Shown here in pieces: positions 23,896 to 35,465 of a stretch of DNA of 64,000 nt (positions are counted from its first letter, which is position 1; each line of letters begins with the position of its first letter). Made by a program: the position numbers and the translations under genes. The notes below the pieces were generated by a model. That model had not been told where the DNA came from. It made no database searches and was given only the letters and a program-made list of their open reading frames with translations. Source of the DNA: Paramyrothecium sp. XJ0827 (Eukaryota; Ascomycota; Sordariomycetes; Hypocreales; Stachybotryaceae); contig JAJFPB010000005.1 in the NCBI GenBank assembly GCA_020881915.1, positions 620,001 through 684,000 of the forward strand, read 5' to 3'.

Positions 23896-25936
23896 TTAGA
23901 CAATCGATTTGAAGTTCCTCGCAACCTTCTCGTTTCGCTTCTTAAGACTAGCTCTGTGTTTTGGCTGTCGTAATAGCCTCTCCATTCGTCTACCCGCGTC
24001 CGTGAATATCTGTTCTGCTCCAAATACATCGGAAGCCTCCAGCGACGTGATCGTCTTGAACTGCCACGAAACAATGACGACTTTGAGCCCGACTCTGCTA
24101 GTTTTGTGCACTAGATCTGCCATCCTCTGCACGAAGTCACCTACTTTGAAGAACCCACTCTCATCCTCGCCATGGCTCACAGCCATCTCTATTAACGCCG
24201 TGTCGATCACCATAAGTAGACGAGGGAGATTCACCAAACACCGCTCCAGCACCTGGAACCACTCCTTCATGGTGGTTATGGTTTTGAGTTGCTGTACCCT
24301 GATCGGATTGACACCGTCGCTAACAGCCCCCGAATCTAGATTTAATGCTTGTAGGACAAGCGATCGTACAATGCCTGTGAGTGAGGGCCTTGACTCTGTC
24401 TCCCCAATAGGGGACTGGAGGGCCCAAATAACCGGATATCCCTTTTCGCGCACAACGTCGAGAAAGTCGGCGGCAAAGTCCAGCGAGCTCGTCTTCACAC
24501 CCTGGCCCTGAGCTAGGAGTATCGATGACGAAGGGTCAGATAGCCACTGCTTCAGTTTCGTCAGCTCCGGAACTGGGAATTGAATGGGCATCTTCTGCCT
24601 GCGGCGGTTCCGCAGCGATTGGCAGCATGCCAGGCTTTTCTCAGGTAGGGGCGTGTCCTCGAGCAATAGCAGATTCTCAATGTCTTCAACTTGTGCGCTG
24701 CGGAAAAACTGCTTTTGGTCTCGGAGGTCAATCATTATCTGACTCTGGAGAGTTTGTTGGGCTATCGACATTTCAGCTTTGATCTTTTACGCAGATAATG
24801 TTGGGTGCAGCTCACTGATCATGATTTCCGTCAATTGGTAAATCTTTTGGTTCAAACTGTGTATGTTGACGTGGAGATCCCTGATCTCTGCTTTCGTCGC
24901 GGCGCTTGCCAGCTCGTCCACTCTTCTTGAACGGTCAGACATCTCATCGATGATGTCCTTAAAGCCCAGGCTGAACGGTTTAAGGATAGAGGTGAAGGAG
25001 TGCGAGAGCTTGTTTTTCTTATACCATTTGATTGCTGTGATACTGAACTCTATAATCTTCGCGTAGACCATTGAAACAGCCTCTTGCATGCGACGGGTCG
25101 GGTATAGAGCCAAGTGTAGTTCCGTCCGAGGAAGAACGTCAGCAATGCGGGACACGGCCTTTGAGATCTCTATGAGCAACTCTTCATGATTCATAACAGC
25201 CTAGCGGACGTCAGGGGCAACGGTTGCGGAGGGTTGGGGATGCAGTCGCCTACTATGAAAAGAAACTTGAAGGTACCCCAAACCAGAGACACATACTCGG
25301 GATGGTGCTGGACAAACACATCGAAAATGGCTGCGCGAGGGATTCGAATCAGCTGCTCCGATCCAAAACGTGTAAACCGGGAGGATCAAGCAGACTTCCG
25401 TAGTACATGACCCGGGATGAGCAGTTTGACAACCATTTGCGAACTTTCGACCCCTCCGACTTCTTCTGATACTCGTGCAATGCGGCAGAAAGGGCATTCT
25501 GTACGTCTCCCATAGAGGAGTTGTTGCCAAGCCATATTTTCTGGCACTCATCAAGGGTAAGCTCGTTCTTGAGAACCTCGACAGCCAATTCGTATGCCGT
25601 CTTCGCCGGATCGGACCATCTATGGCGAAAATGAATAACTGGCTCGGCACCATACAGCCATCGGATTTGAGGTACTAACCCTTCCTCGGAGCTTCTTAGA
25701 TACCAATCTGCATATGGCACCGTATTTGCACCCAAGAGACTTGTGGGGAGAGCTGTAAGCCTCGTCATTGGGTCGGCGTTGGGCCCATCACGGATTGCGA
25801 TGGTAGTTACGGGATTGTCCGGAGGTGGTGGCGCAATCGCTGGAGCCATGTGCGATGGAACTGCCGACAAAGAAGCAATGTTCGATGAGGCCGGCTTAGG
25901 TCGCAGAAGAGGCATATGCATTATTAAGTGCATCAT
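23896..25936 (-). CDS. DUF7708-type protein with degenerate P-loop-like C-terminal half
   Basis: Four exons on the minus strand (25936-25396, 25330-25254, 25200-24816, 24776-23896) join in frame to 627 aa. The introns are 65, 53 and 39 nt. Residues about 95-330 carry the fungal motif series I associate with DUF7708: KVRKWLSNCSSRVMYYG, then DVFVQHHPEYVSLVWG, then NHEELLIEISKAVSRIADVL, followed by a helical part with SRRVDELASAATKAEIRDLH. This domain commonly forms the N-terminus of NACHT/STAND (NLR-like) proteins. Beyond the SLRNRRRQK motif, the C-terminal half has WLSDPSSSILLAQGQGVKTS, where a P-loop is expected, and LPRLLMVIDTA, like a Walker B strand. There is no C-terminal repeat domain. 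It is transcribed divergently from the AAA gene. The DUF call is from memory of motifs; the function is unknown. Confidence 0.8.
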
Positions 25937-26518
25937 TGGCTCAGGTAATCAGGCTGGGGGCTGTGCCGGCATCACCTGATTCTGGCACCTCACATCACGA
26001 CTACAAAATCAGCGAGGCAAGTAGTAGGAGCGATCGCTCACAGATTCGCTTGGGCATAAACGGTTTGCCGATAGAACGCTTCTTCATTGTGCACATATCG
26101 CAACAGCATGAACCCACCCAACATTCAGCCTGTTCGTCCTTCTAAGTAATGAGGGGACCATGGGATTGCTTGACCGGGGTTGTAAACACGGACTCAACGG
26201 TAAGGTAGTTACCCCTCTTGTAATTAAGGTACCTAGCTAGCTACCTACTTTACCTACCTTACCTTAGGTATAGGAGCCTCAACAAGGCCCTGGCAGCAAG
26301 GTCGCGTCGCCGTCAGCCCTGGGACAGGCTAGGCTGCCTTGCGGATCAATTCATACCCCTCCTGATAAGCACATGTTTTCGTGGCAGTAGGTGCCTTATC
26401 TGATTTGCCTCAGATGCAGTTGTCTTCATTCTTGCCTGTTCTCTTCCGTCTTTCGATCACTTCCTCCAAGCCTATCTGTCTTCCCGGCGGGAAACCGTTT
26501 AGCACACCTTAGCTTCCG
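25937..26518. promoter_or_regulatory. Bidirectional promoter region between DUF7708 gene and AAA ATPase gene
   Basis: 582 bp between two start codons on opposite strands. It contains a dense cluster of TAAGGTAG, GGTACC, CTACCTAC and TACCTTAGGTA words at 26199-26273, several of them self-complementary. The head-to-head arrangement means the two genes probably share regulatory DNA. Confidence 0.5.
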
Positions 26519-29500
26519 ATGGATCCACCACTCCCGCCGATCGCAGGCTACGCTCTCCGTTCGGGAGCTAGTCAGGTCGGCCCCCCTTCCAATCCGAACT
26601 TCCGGGAGGTGCCCAATTCCAGAGCTCAACATCCCGTACCGTAGGTATTCACGACCCCATGACGACGCAATTGTGTCACTGACTCGTCGGCAGCGTTCCA
26701 GCCAATTCGGCCATCGGACAGGAAATTAGCGATAGCAGCTCGGACAACAATGCCTCGGACGACTCAGACAATGACTCAAAAGACAGGGCAAAGGACGATT
26801 CAAACAATGACTTGGGTCTTTTTATGCGCTCGACCATAGCTACCGATGATACGCGGAGTAAAGCTGCACAAGAGGAGGATTTGCTGGCCAAGATGACAGA
26901 TAGGCTCAATGCAAGTCGTATGGATCATGGCCCATCCGTTGGCACCGAGATTTCCACTTGCTGATCCGGAGTGGCAGATCTTGTTCTTAATAATTCGGAA
27001 AAGGGGCAAGCTCCGATTCCGCACCCTCCTCTACGACAACCGGCACCATATACCATCTCACCACTGCATGTACAACAACAGCCCCTACCCTTCAGCCGGC
27101 CGATAGGACCTTATCGTCCTATATGGATGCCCGGACCCCGTAGTTATCCTCTGATGGGAAAACGTAAGGGCAGACCCAAGGCCAATAAGCAGGCAGAATG
27201 GCGTCAAAGGTTGAGAGAGCGCAGACAAGTATCTGCAGGTGCTTCGTTAGACCAAGACTCGGGCCATAAAAAAGAAGAAGACTTGTCACAACCCCAATGC
27301 TGGTCAAAGTCGGAAGCGCCTGAGAAGGGGAGTACGGAATCTCGGTCGAATTCACATCTGCCGATAGGCGAGAACATGCACGTCTTAGTGGCCAATCATA
27401 ACAAAGCCAGTGACGCAGAGACTGGCGATCGGAGTGGCTCTAATGATAATGACAATATCTCTACTGTTCCCTATCCAGACTTGCCTGGAAGAGATACCAG
27501 AAGTAGTATTGAGGCCTCAGGGCCAGCCTACACGGAGGAATCTTCATCCCAGCCGACAACTGGTCTCGCAGAATCCCTCAGCCTCGCTGTCGAGAAGTAC
27601 CTGGGCATAGACATGCTAGATCAATCCGAAGAGGCGGCCAGATTCGGCGGCTATCTTCTCGACACTATTGATATGCTTGAGAAAGAAATCAGATATCTTC
27701 GCGCTCCCGATCACTCAGGTTCTAGCAGCGATTCTGAAGATGAAGGAGTGCAGTCGCCATCTTCACAGTCTCCACTACCGCAGCCACCACGCTTACAGGT
27801 CTTACATCGCATATACTGCACCAATGAATACCACAACCACGACCGGACCATCTACGAAGATGAGCCTACTTTGAACGACGACAGGCTTATAGGGAAAAGA
27901 TTGTCCGGAAGAAATGAAGTGCCAAACTTAACGAGCTATTTGAGCCGGCACCCTTCAATATGCTTCATTGTTTTCAAGGAGCACAACTGCAGTGAAGATG
28001 AGATAAGTCGACAACAATCAGCCCGCCGGAAGGGCTTGACATTGGTCCCTTCACAGAGGTTAGAAAGAATCAGGATCGTTTCACAGGGCCTACAGAAGGC
28101 ACTGGAGAAAGTGGCCGACTTTTACCTATATGCCGACAATTTATTGGAGCAGTTCAGGGAAATGGATGCTCCATACGACTTTTTGTTCCATCACCGGAAG
28201 AAAATCGCAGCACTTGCCGAAGAGTCTGATCATTACAAATCCGTTCTCACACCGCTCCAAGTCTTCTTGGAGCAGAATTATGAGGAGGAATATCGGTCAG
28301 CGGATTTACTCTTCCAGAGGGGTAAAATCACATCAACACATATAACAAAACTGTTCAAACCAAATCAGATGGTCATTTCACCAGCTAATGGCTCCGATCC
28401 TATCAAAGCATATGTCCTTGCCCATTACATTTCCAGGGACAAGGATAGGTTTGTGTTTGAAGGATGGTCTTGGGCATACGATGGCTCAGACCTGCGAAGA
28501 AATGTATGGCAAGATATAATCGACTCGGTATCGGATGAAGAAAGCAACATAACGAAGCTGGCACTATACCCAGTTGATTATGCCACAGAAAACATGTTGA
28601 AGACGTTGGAGATTCGAGGTGAGAAGTTCTGGACCCTGAAGGAACAGCACGTTGTCACCTATAGTGGGTGGGACGAGAACCATCACCATCATTATGTAAG
28701 TCCCAGACCTGGGTCCCGTTACAATCTCGTATCTGTGAAGATTCCTAACCCCATTAGAACGACGCCAGGTTCATAGTGGACGCATCCACCTACCGCAAGA
28801 TGTACGGCTACTCCGGTAGTGATAGTCGGAAACGGCCCAAATACGACCCCTGGCCCGTGACAATACCCCGGGAAGGAAGTCTCTCTAAAGAACTTCTAAG
28901 TCTTCTTCCCTACAAGACATACGGGTTCAATCTAAATCGAAAGAACTGGGGTGCGTTGTGCCGTATGCCTGGAAGTTTCAGGTTATTATCACGTGCGGGT
29001 CAGGAGCTAACAATCATATCACAGTATCAATCATAATTGACAACATCAAGCCCGTAGACTGGAACAAGAAGGCATTCGATCGTTTAGTTCTGGATCCAAA
29101 GACCAAGGAGCTGATATATGCTCTTATTGACGTGCAGACATCAAAAGACCCAACAATGGATGACATTATTGCGGGAAAAGGAAATGGGCTGATTATTCTC
29201 CTTCATGGTAGCCCGGGGACTGGGAAAACGTTAACAGCAGAAAGGTAAGCAACATGGTTCAGCAAGTATTTGTATTTATCTCTGACAAGTTTACCGATCT
29301 AGTGTTGCAGAGATTGCCGAAAAACCATTGTATCGAGTCACTTGTGGTGATATTGGCACGGAGGCTGGAGAGGTTGAAAAGTACTTACAGACAGTCATGC
29401 ATTTGGGCAAGATCTGGGACTGCGGTTCGTTCATAATTTCCCCGCATTGATCAAGCTAACCGTTGTGTAGTGCTTCTTCTCGACGAAGCCGACGTCTTCC

Positions 29501-30027
29501 TGGAGGAGAGAACAATGGCGGACCTCCAGAGGAACAGCCTCGTCTCTGGCAAGTTCCATTGCAGGTAGATTCCTCAAAGCACCCCAAGCTAACATAACGT
29601 ACTAGTCTTCCTTCGTATTCTTGAATACTACGAAGGCATCCTTATTCTCACGTCCAATCGTGTAGGGACCTTCGATGAAGCCTTCAAGTCGCGAATCCAG
29701 GTGGCCATCCACTATGATAACCTCACCAAGCGATCTCGTAAGCAGATATGGCAGAACCTCTTAGAGATGATCGAGGACTCCAATGAAGACGCAAACATAC
29801 CGGAGCTTGAGCGCAGGCTGGACGAACTGGCAAGCGAGGAGATGAACGGACGGCAGATCCGCAACGCGTTGTTGACGGCGCGGCAACTGGCTAAGCACCG
29901 TAGAGAGAGGCTTGACTGGCCGCACTTGAGTCAAGTAATGAAGACTAGTGCGGCCTTTAATAAGTATTTGAAGGAGGTGCGGGGACATAGCGATGATCAG
30001 TGGGCTAGAGGTGAGATGATCAGATAG
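26519..30027 (+). CDS. AAA+ ATPase with N-terminal DUF7025-like region
   Basis: Eight exons (26519-26640, 26694-26914, 26978-28695, 28758-28950, 29025-29244, 29303-29424, 29471-29548, 29606-30027) join in frame to 1031 aa. The first 340 or so residues are disordered (Asp/Ser-rich, then Pro-rich, then basic KRKGRPKANKQ). Residues about 385-700 match the fungal DUF7025 pattern, including LFKPNQMVI and FIVDASTYRKM. The AAA module follows: lead-in DWNKKAFDRLVL, Walker A GSPGTGKT near 813, Walker B LLLDEADVFLEER near 866, sensor region LTSNRVGTFDEAFKSRI near 905 with its Arg finger, and a helical lid to the end. All key residues are present, so it should be an active ATPase. Intron 7 needs a GC donor (GCAAGT at 29549). 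The substrate is unknown; family members are uncharacterised. Confidence 0.88.
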
Positions 30028-31216
30028 GTTAGCATCTTCCGGAAAGGACGATGTGGGATAAGCACCCTTATATTCTGGTCTTCCCCCGACGCTGCTGAGT
30101 GGCTATAACCTGGTCAAACTAGCACCATTCTTGCCTAATTCTAATAAATCCTCAAACCCTTTCCCTTTAAGTTTTGGGTATATTGTGATCGAGGAAATTC
30201 GCCATACCTTACCTACCCTATACCTTGTAGAGAAGCTCAGAGGTCTGTAAGAATTCTGTATATAAGTAAGGTAGCCTTATCTCCCCTTAGCAAGGGAAGG
30301 AGGTATTCGCATATTCTTTGTATTAAGTTCAAGCTTGTCCTACATCGAAAGATTAAGGCCAAAACACAGAACCCTCCCCGACTGGTAGCGAGGTCAGATA
30401 ACACAGCCATTACATAGGTATTTGTCCCCAGTGCAATTATCATGACTATGATCTTACGAGTAATCGCTCCGCCGCTCAAAGACAGGTAATCTGGTACCCG
30501 AGAAGCTCCTCAGAAATTCTACCTGGTTAACTAAGTACTGGAATGTTTGTCATTGGGGCTCAGTCCAGTAGTTAATTGACCTCGTGACACGTTACCTAGG
30601 GAATCTGGCGGGTTGATGAAGTGAGCCGCGATATTGCCAAGTCACAATATTACTCGCTCTTTTCATTTCAACATGCAATTTTCTGACCGTTTCCCCTCGA
30701 ACCCTTTAATGGACTAATAATTGCTGCGCTGGGCCTGCGTGGCACTGGTCAACGCATAGAAGGTTGGCGAATTTTCAGCTTGTAGGTATCCTAATTAGTC
30801 AGGTGACCCGTGTGTTTGCATATAAGACAGCATTGGGACCGGAAAATTGAAGGAGAACTTGACCTTTTCAACCTCAAAGCCATAGCCTAACTGACATCTT
30901 CGCTTTCTGGGCTCCCACACTGCACGCAATATTGAACTGCCGCCTCAGAACGCGATTTTGTGATCCTCAATTGCCTTCCGTACCCTACTCAAAATAGGAC
31001 ATCCACGAACTTCATGTTGATAACCCTGGTCACCAGGTGCTGAGGTGTATTGTGTTATTTACTCGTCGCAATCTACCTCGGACTAGCCTCTAACACTAAT
31101 CTGAATGCTGTCCTTGTTTCTGCCACAATCTACGAGACCTCAAGCCTGACAGTCAAAAGCCATACAAGATTGCACTCTAATTCGGGCAATTCCTGGTTTT
31201 CTAGCTTCAAACCAAA
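30028..31216. other. Intergenic region and leader of the GCN5-like gene
   Basis: 1.2 kb without a gene. It has a CATACCTTACCTACC cluster at 30203-30227 and AAGTAAGGTAG near 30265. A TATAAG element at 30821 lies about 400 bp before the GCN5-like ATG. Confidence 0.45.
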
Positions 31217-32509
31217 ATGGCCGATCCTCAATCACTGCCGGTTTCCGCTCATCACCAGCAAAGTCCTTTCGGCACGAAACGCTCGGCATCAGAGACCTTG
31301 GACAATGATTATGATATCAAGCGAATACAGCTTGTCCAAATTGAAATGAAGGAACCAGCTGCCAAACCTCGATCTGCCCTTCTCCCAAGTATCCCTTTCC
31401 CGGATAAGGTATGTAGGCCTGCTTTGCAAAGCGGGGTGATTCTAAACATATTGAAGCCAGCGGTGATAGAGGAACGGAATGGCGAGATTGAAGTTCGGGT
31501 TGTCAACAACGATGGTAGCAGAGAGAGCGCAATTACTCTCACTGGCCTTAAATGCTTGTTTCAGAAGCAGCTCCCGAACATGCCCAAGGACTACATTGCA
31601 CGGCTTGTCTACGATCGAACGCACGTATCTATGGCCATTATCAAACATCCCCTGGAAGTCATTGGGGGGATATCATTTCGAGAGTTTCGTAGCCGGAAGT
31701 TTGCTGAGATTGTCTTCTGCGCTGTCTCATCTGACCAGCAAGTGAAGGGGTATGGGTCGTATCTTATGGCCCATCTCAAAGATTATGTTAGAGCGACTTC
31801 CCCTGTGATGCACTTCTTGACCTACGCTGACGACTATGCTACTGGATACTTCCAAAAACAAGGATTTTCCAAAGAAATCGCTCTTGATCTATCTATCTGG
31901 AAGGGGTACATCAAGGATTATGAGGGGGGTACGCTAATGCATTGCGCCATGCTTCCCCGAACCCGTTATCTTGAGGTCGGCCGGATGCTGCTCAAGCAGA
32001 AAGAGACTGTGCAAGCGAAGATTCGGACGCTCAGCAAAAGTCATATTATCCATCAACCCCCTCAACAATGGGCTAATGGTGTTACTGGCCCAATCGATCC
32101 ACTGTCGATTCCCGCAATCCGGGCGACTGGCTGGTCTCCAGATATGGATGAGATGGCACGAGCACCGCGCCATAGTCCTCATTTCAATGACTTCCGGCGG
32201 TTCCTGTATCAGATCCAGAATCATAAGCAAGCATGGCCCTTTCTTCACCCTGTCAACAAGGATGAGGTTCCCGAGTACTACGAAGTCATTGAAACGCCCA
32301 TGGATCTCACGACTATGGAGGAAAGATTGATGCGCGACTCCTATGCCGACCCGAAAGACTTCGTTACTGATCTTAAGTTGATCTTTAACAATTGCCGCCA
32401 GTATAATGATTCGACAACGGTTTATCATAAATGCGCGACCAAGGTGGAGAAGTACATGTGGAGTCTCATCAAGGAGATCCCAGAATGGAGCGATTTGCTT
32501 GAAGAGTGA
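31217..32509 (+). CDS. GCN5: GCN5-type histone acetyltransferase with bromodomain (probable divergent paralogue)
   Basis: Single exon, 430 aa, near the usual length of fungal Gcn5. The N-terminal 90 residues are variable. The GNAT domain (about 92-260) contains [18 protein letters not shown], the catalytic-Glu segment [14 protein letters not shown] (Glu164) and the acetyl-CoA loop [10 protein letters not shown] (174-183). The bromodomain (about 325-425) has [19 protein letters not shown], the NPMDL-like segment [12 protein letters not shown] and the acetyl-lysine Asn in NNCRQYN (Asn397). Family knowledge: Gcn5 acetylates histone H3 tails within SAGA/ADA in the nucleus. The copy differs at several positions I expect to be conserved in the housekeeping gene (for example RSRKFAEIV and SYLMAHLK), and it sits in an accessory-looking block, so I infer a second copy. 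All catalytic residues seem intact. Confidence 0.9.
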   Translation: MADPQSLPVSAHHQQSPFGTKRSASETLDNDYDIKRIQLVQIEMKEPAAKPRSALLPSIPFPDKVCRPALQSGVILNILKPAVIEERNGEIEVRVVNNDGSRESAITLTGLKCLFQKQLPNMPKDYIARLVYDRTHVSMAIIKHPLEVIGGISFREFRSRKFAEIVFCAVSSDQQVKGYGSYLMAHLKDYVRATSPVMHFLTYADDYATGYFQKQGFSKEIALDLSIWKGYIKDYEGGTLMHCAMLPRTRYLEVGRMLLKQKETVQAKIRTLSKSHIIHQPPQQWANGVTGPIDPLSIPAIRATGWSPDMDEMARAPRHSPHFNDFRRFLYQIQNHKQAWPFLHPVNKDEVPEYYEVIETPMDLTTMEERLMRDSYADPKDFVTDLKLIFNNCRQYNDSTTVYHKCATKVEKYMWSLIKEIPEWSDLLEE

Positions 32510-32868
32510 TTGGTATTTAACTGTTCTGTGTTTCGTTTTCTCAGTAATCAGTCCAATATGTAGAAATATTCATACTACGAAGCCGTTATTTGGTACGGCA
32601 AGGGGTCGCTAGTCACACATTTCAATCATATGCTTAAACAGGAAGAATCGGAAGACAAGTCGGTTCTCAACATTTCTTGCTACAACATGTGGTCTCTTTT
32701 CGCAATCATGTTATTTTCACCTTTTAGTAAAATTCAGCAAGTGTCGAAGCTCAAAGTCTTGATTGAGTCAAGCTCTCACGCCCCAATATGGCCTCGTAAC
32801 AGAGCATGTTTCTCCATAAGCCACCACTTGTATCCAACAGGAGCCACAGATCTTCAGCCAACTGGGCC
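32510..32868. other. Intergenic, convergent gene ends
   Basis: About 360 bases between the convergent GCN5-like and GH95 genes. Nothing recognisable. Confidence 0.4.
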
Positions 32869-35465
32869 TCAGGCCTCTGCCAGCAATTCGTTGTTCTTGT
32901 TGACCAACTTCAACGGCTGGCCCTTCCCATGCAGTGTAGCCTTCGTAACGATGCCGTTGTCATCCCAGGAGAAGTCCACTGAGTTTCCTCCCCTCAACTT
33001 CAAGCCCTTGACACTACCGCCTGCCCAGATTGACGGAATGGCCGGGCCTAGGACCACAGTCCGAGTCTCTTCTGCGCCCAGTGGGAGAGGCAAATCCACA
33101 ACGAGCATGCTCAGGACCGCACCACCAAGGCCAAAGTTGGCGTCAATCTGGAAAGGCTGGTTGAGGGCCCAGTACATGCTAAAGCCGTTGCCAGCAAAGT
33201 TCTCGTCAATGGCGTAGCGCAACTGGAAGTGAGCCCGTTCAGTGTTGTTCAGGCGTGCCCAGCATGCAGAGCGCCACACTTTGGCCCATCCGGCGTTCGC
33301 GTCGTCGGCATTGCCCTCTCCGCGGGCCTGCAACGTCTTTTCCACTGCAGATTGGATGGTTGCGTTGGTGTAGCCGCCATGGAACGAGGAGATTGAGTAG
33401 CCAGGATGCCATCCAACGAGATGAGACAAGTGTCGGTGGCGGTTCTGGGTCTCGTAGCCGTAGGAGTCAGGGATCTTCCACTCTTTGATGCCACCCCAGT
33501 CGCTGATGTGAAGGCCGGTATCAAGAGCTTCAAGGCTCTCGGCGAGGTTGCTTAGGAAAGCTTCGTCTTCTTCCGACACAAGTGCAGCAGCAGCTAGAGT
33601 CGCCTCGAAAGTCTGATGGATAACTTGCTGGTAGTGGGTGCACCCGAATGACGTCGGCCCGTGCTCTGGGCTGCTGCAGGGGTTAACGACCAGGGTTCCG
33701 TCCTTGAAGAAGTCATCAGCCTGTAGCTGGGACAGCCAAAAGCTTGCGGTGCCCTTCAGAAGAGGGTAACCTTGCTTGCGGAGCCACTCAACGTCCTGGG
33801 TGTACTCGAAGTTGTCCCAGACATGCTGCATCATCCAGGCATTGGCGGCAGGGTCTATGATCATGTTAGCCTTGAGAATCAGCACCCCGATCGTGGCGTG
33901 GACCTACAATTGGCCCAGCTCTCGCCTTCCTTCATGGCTGTAAAGCCATATACATTCATCTCGTTGTGGACCACCCAGCCGGTTCCGTTGTAGATAAGTT
34001 CAGCCGTCTCAGAGCCGCGTGGAACCCAAGTGTCCTCCATGTAGTCCCAAAGTGCTAGTTGTGTGCGTGCAAGGCCTGTCTGGTCTGCGACCCAGTAGTT
34101 CATCTGCAAGTTGATGTTGGCGTGGTAGTCGCCGCTCCAGGCAGACCAGAGGCCTTCGGCCCAACGGCCCTGAAGGTTAGCCGGAAGGGAGTTTTCGCGC
34201 GATGAGGCAATCAGCAGGTAGCGGGAGTAGTCGAAGAGCAGGGCTTCCAGATATGGATCTCCCTTGCCATTTACAGAATACTCTGAGATCAATGTAGGGG
34301 TATCCTTGGAGGCTGAGTCCAAAGTATCGGGCAAGTTCAAAGTGAATGCGCCGAAGAGTTCATCGTGATCCGAGACGTGCTTGGTGAGCAAGTCGCTGTA
34401 GCATTTGGCAGACGCATCTGTCGTAACACGTTCGATTTCCTCCGCAGGGTCCTCTCCTTTGAAGCTATAGTCGAACTCTGCTGTACCATGCTTCTGGTCG
34501 TAGTCAGTACCGGCGCCGACGACAAAAGTCAGCGAGCGTCTTCCTCCAGACGCTGTCAGCACGCCATCAGAGCATTCAGAGTCGATGCCAACCCGGAGGC
34601 GAGCGACGGCTTCGTATTTCAGACCTGTTGGCGGCCCGGCCTGAGTGAGTCCGGTGAAGCGCGTGTATCCTTTCTCGCACGCTAAATTGAGAAGGCTGGC
34701 ATCCTCAACCAGTTGGTTCTCGAACGCAATGCTGACTTTGGGCAGTGACTCGCTTGAGGTAACGTGATAAACGCAGACTTGATCAGGGTATGAGCAGAAA
34801 AGGCTGGTAGTGAAGCTCACTCCGTCCACTTCATACGTAGTTTTGTGGACTCCGGTTTCAAGATCGAGGCTTCTCTTGTAATTGCCGTAGGACGACCCAT
34901 GGTCAATGTTGACAGTCAAGTTGCCCAGCGTGCGGAAGGAGCCGTAGTTGTTTCCTGAGCCGAGGAGCGCAGAAATATCTCCTTGATATCAGCATTGAGC
35001 TTTAAAAGAGGTACCCAGTACTCTTACTTCCTGTCCCGTTTTCGAAAATCCATTCTCGGATCCCAGGGAGAGCATCGGAAATCGGGGAGGTGGGATTGCC
35101 ACCGATGTAGCTCTAAGAAAACATGAGTCTCATATTAGTGCACGATGAAATGGGAAGGTTCCCTACCGAGTTCTCGAATGGGCCTCCAGACCACAGTGAA
35201 TCGACGTTGAGATTGAACTTCTCGGCTCCTGGAGGACCAAATTGCATGGCTACGCAATGGCGAATGTGAGAAGGTGTCTGTCGTTATCAACCGAGGTGTG
35301 CTTACCTCCAAGCCGGCCATTGCCCACTGGGTAAGCGGTCTTGAGGATGTACTCAGCATCGTCTCGGGTGCCATAAGTAGCGGGCTGAGATGCCCAGAAG
35401 GTCCTAGCCTCTGCGATTGCAACGAGGCCGAGGGCTGCGAGCCCAATTGGTGCTGTTCTAACCAT
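32869..35465 (-). CDS. Secreted GH95 alpha-L-fucosidase (1,2-alpha-L-fucosidase type)
   Basis: Five exons on the minus strand (35465-35306, 35249-35167, 35112-35028, 34978-33908, 33854-32869) join in frame to 794 aa. Residues 1-20 form a signal peptide (cut after AIAEA). The N-terminal beta-domain starts with [20 protein letters not shown] and [11 protein letters not shown], hallmark GH95 segments. The catalytic helical barrel holds NINLQMNYW (the Asn residues that activate water), [15 protein letters not shown] (with the general acid Glu) and [13 protein letters not shown] (with the essential Asp). The enzyme should release terminal alpha-1,2-fucose (or galactose) from xyloglucan, pectin side chains or glycans outside the cell. 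The exact linkage is inferred from family behaviour. It is one of several secreted glycosidases in this region. Confidence 0.93.

Noticed and set aside
23896..32509. Idea that the accessory block is a Starship or other giant mobile element
   Set aside because: No DUF3435 tyrosine recombinase, transposase or boundary repeats were seen in the window.
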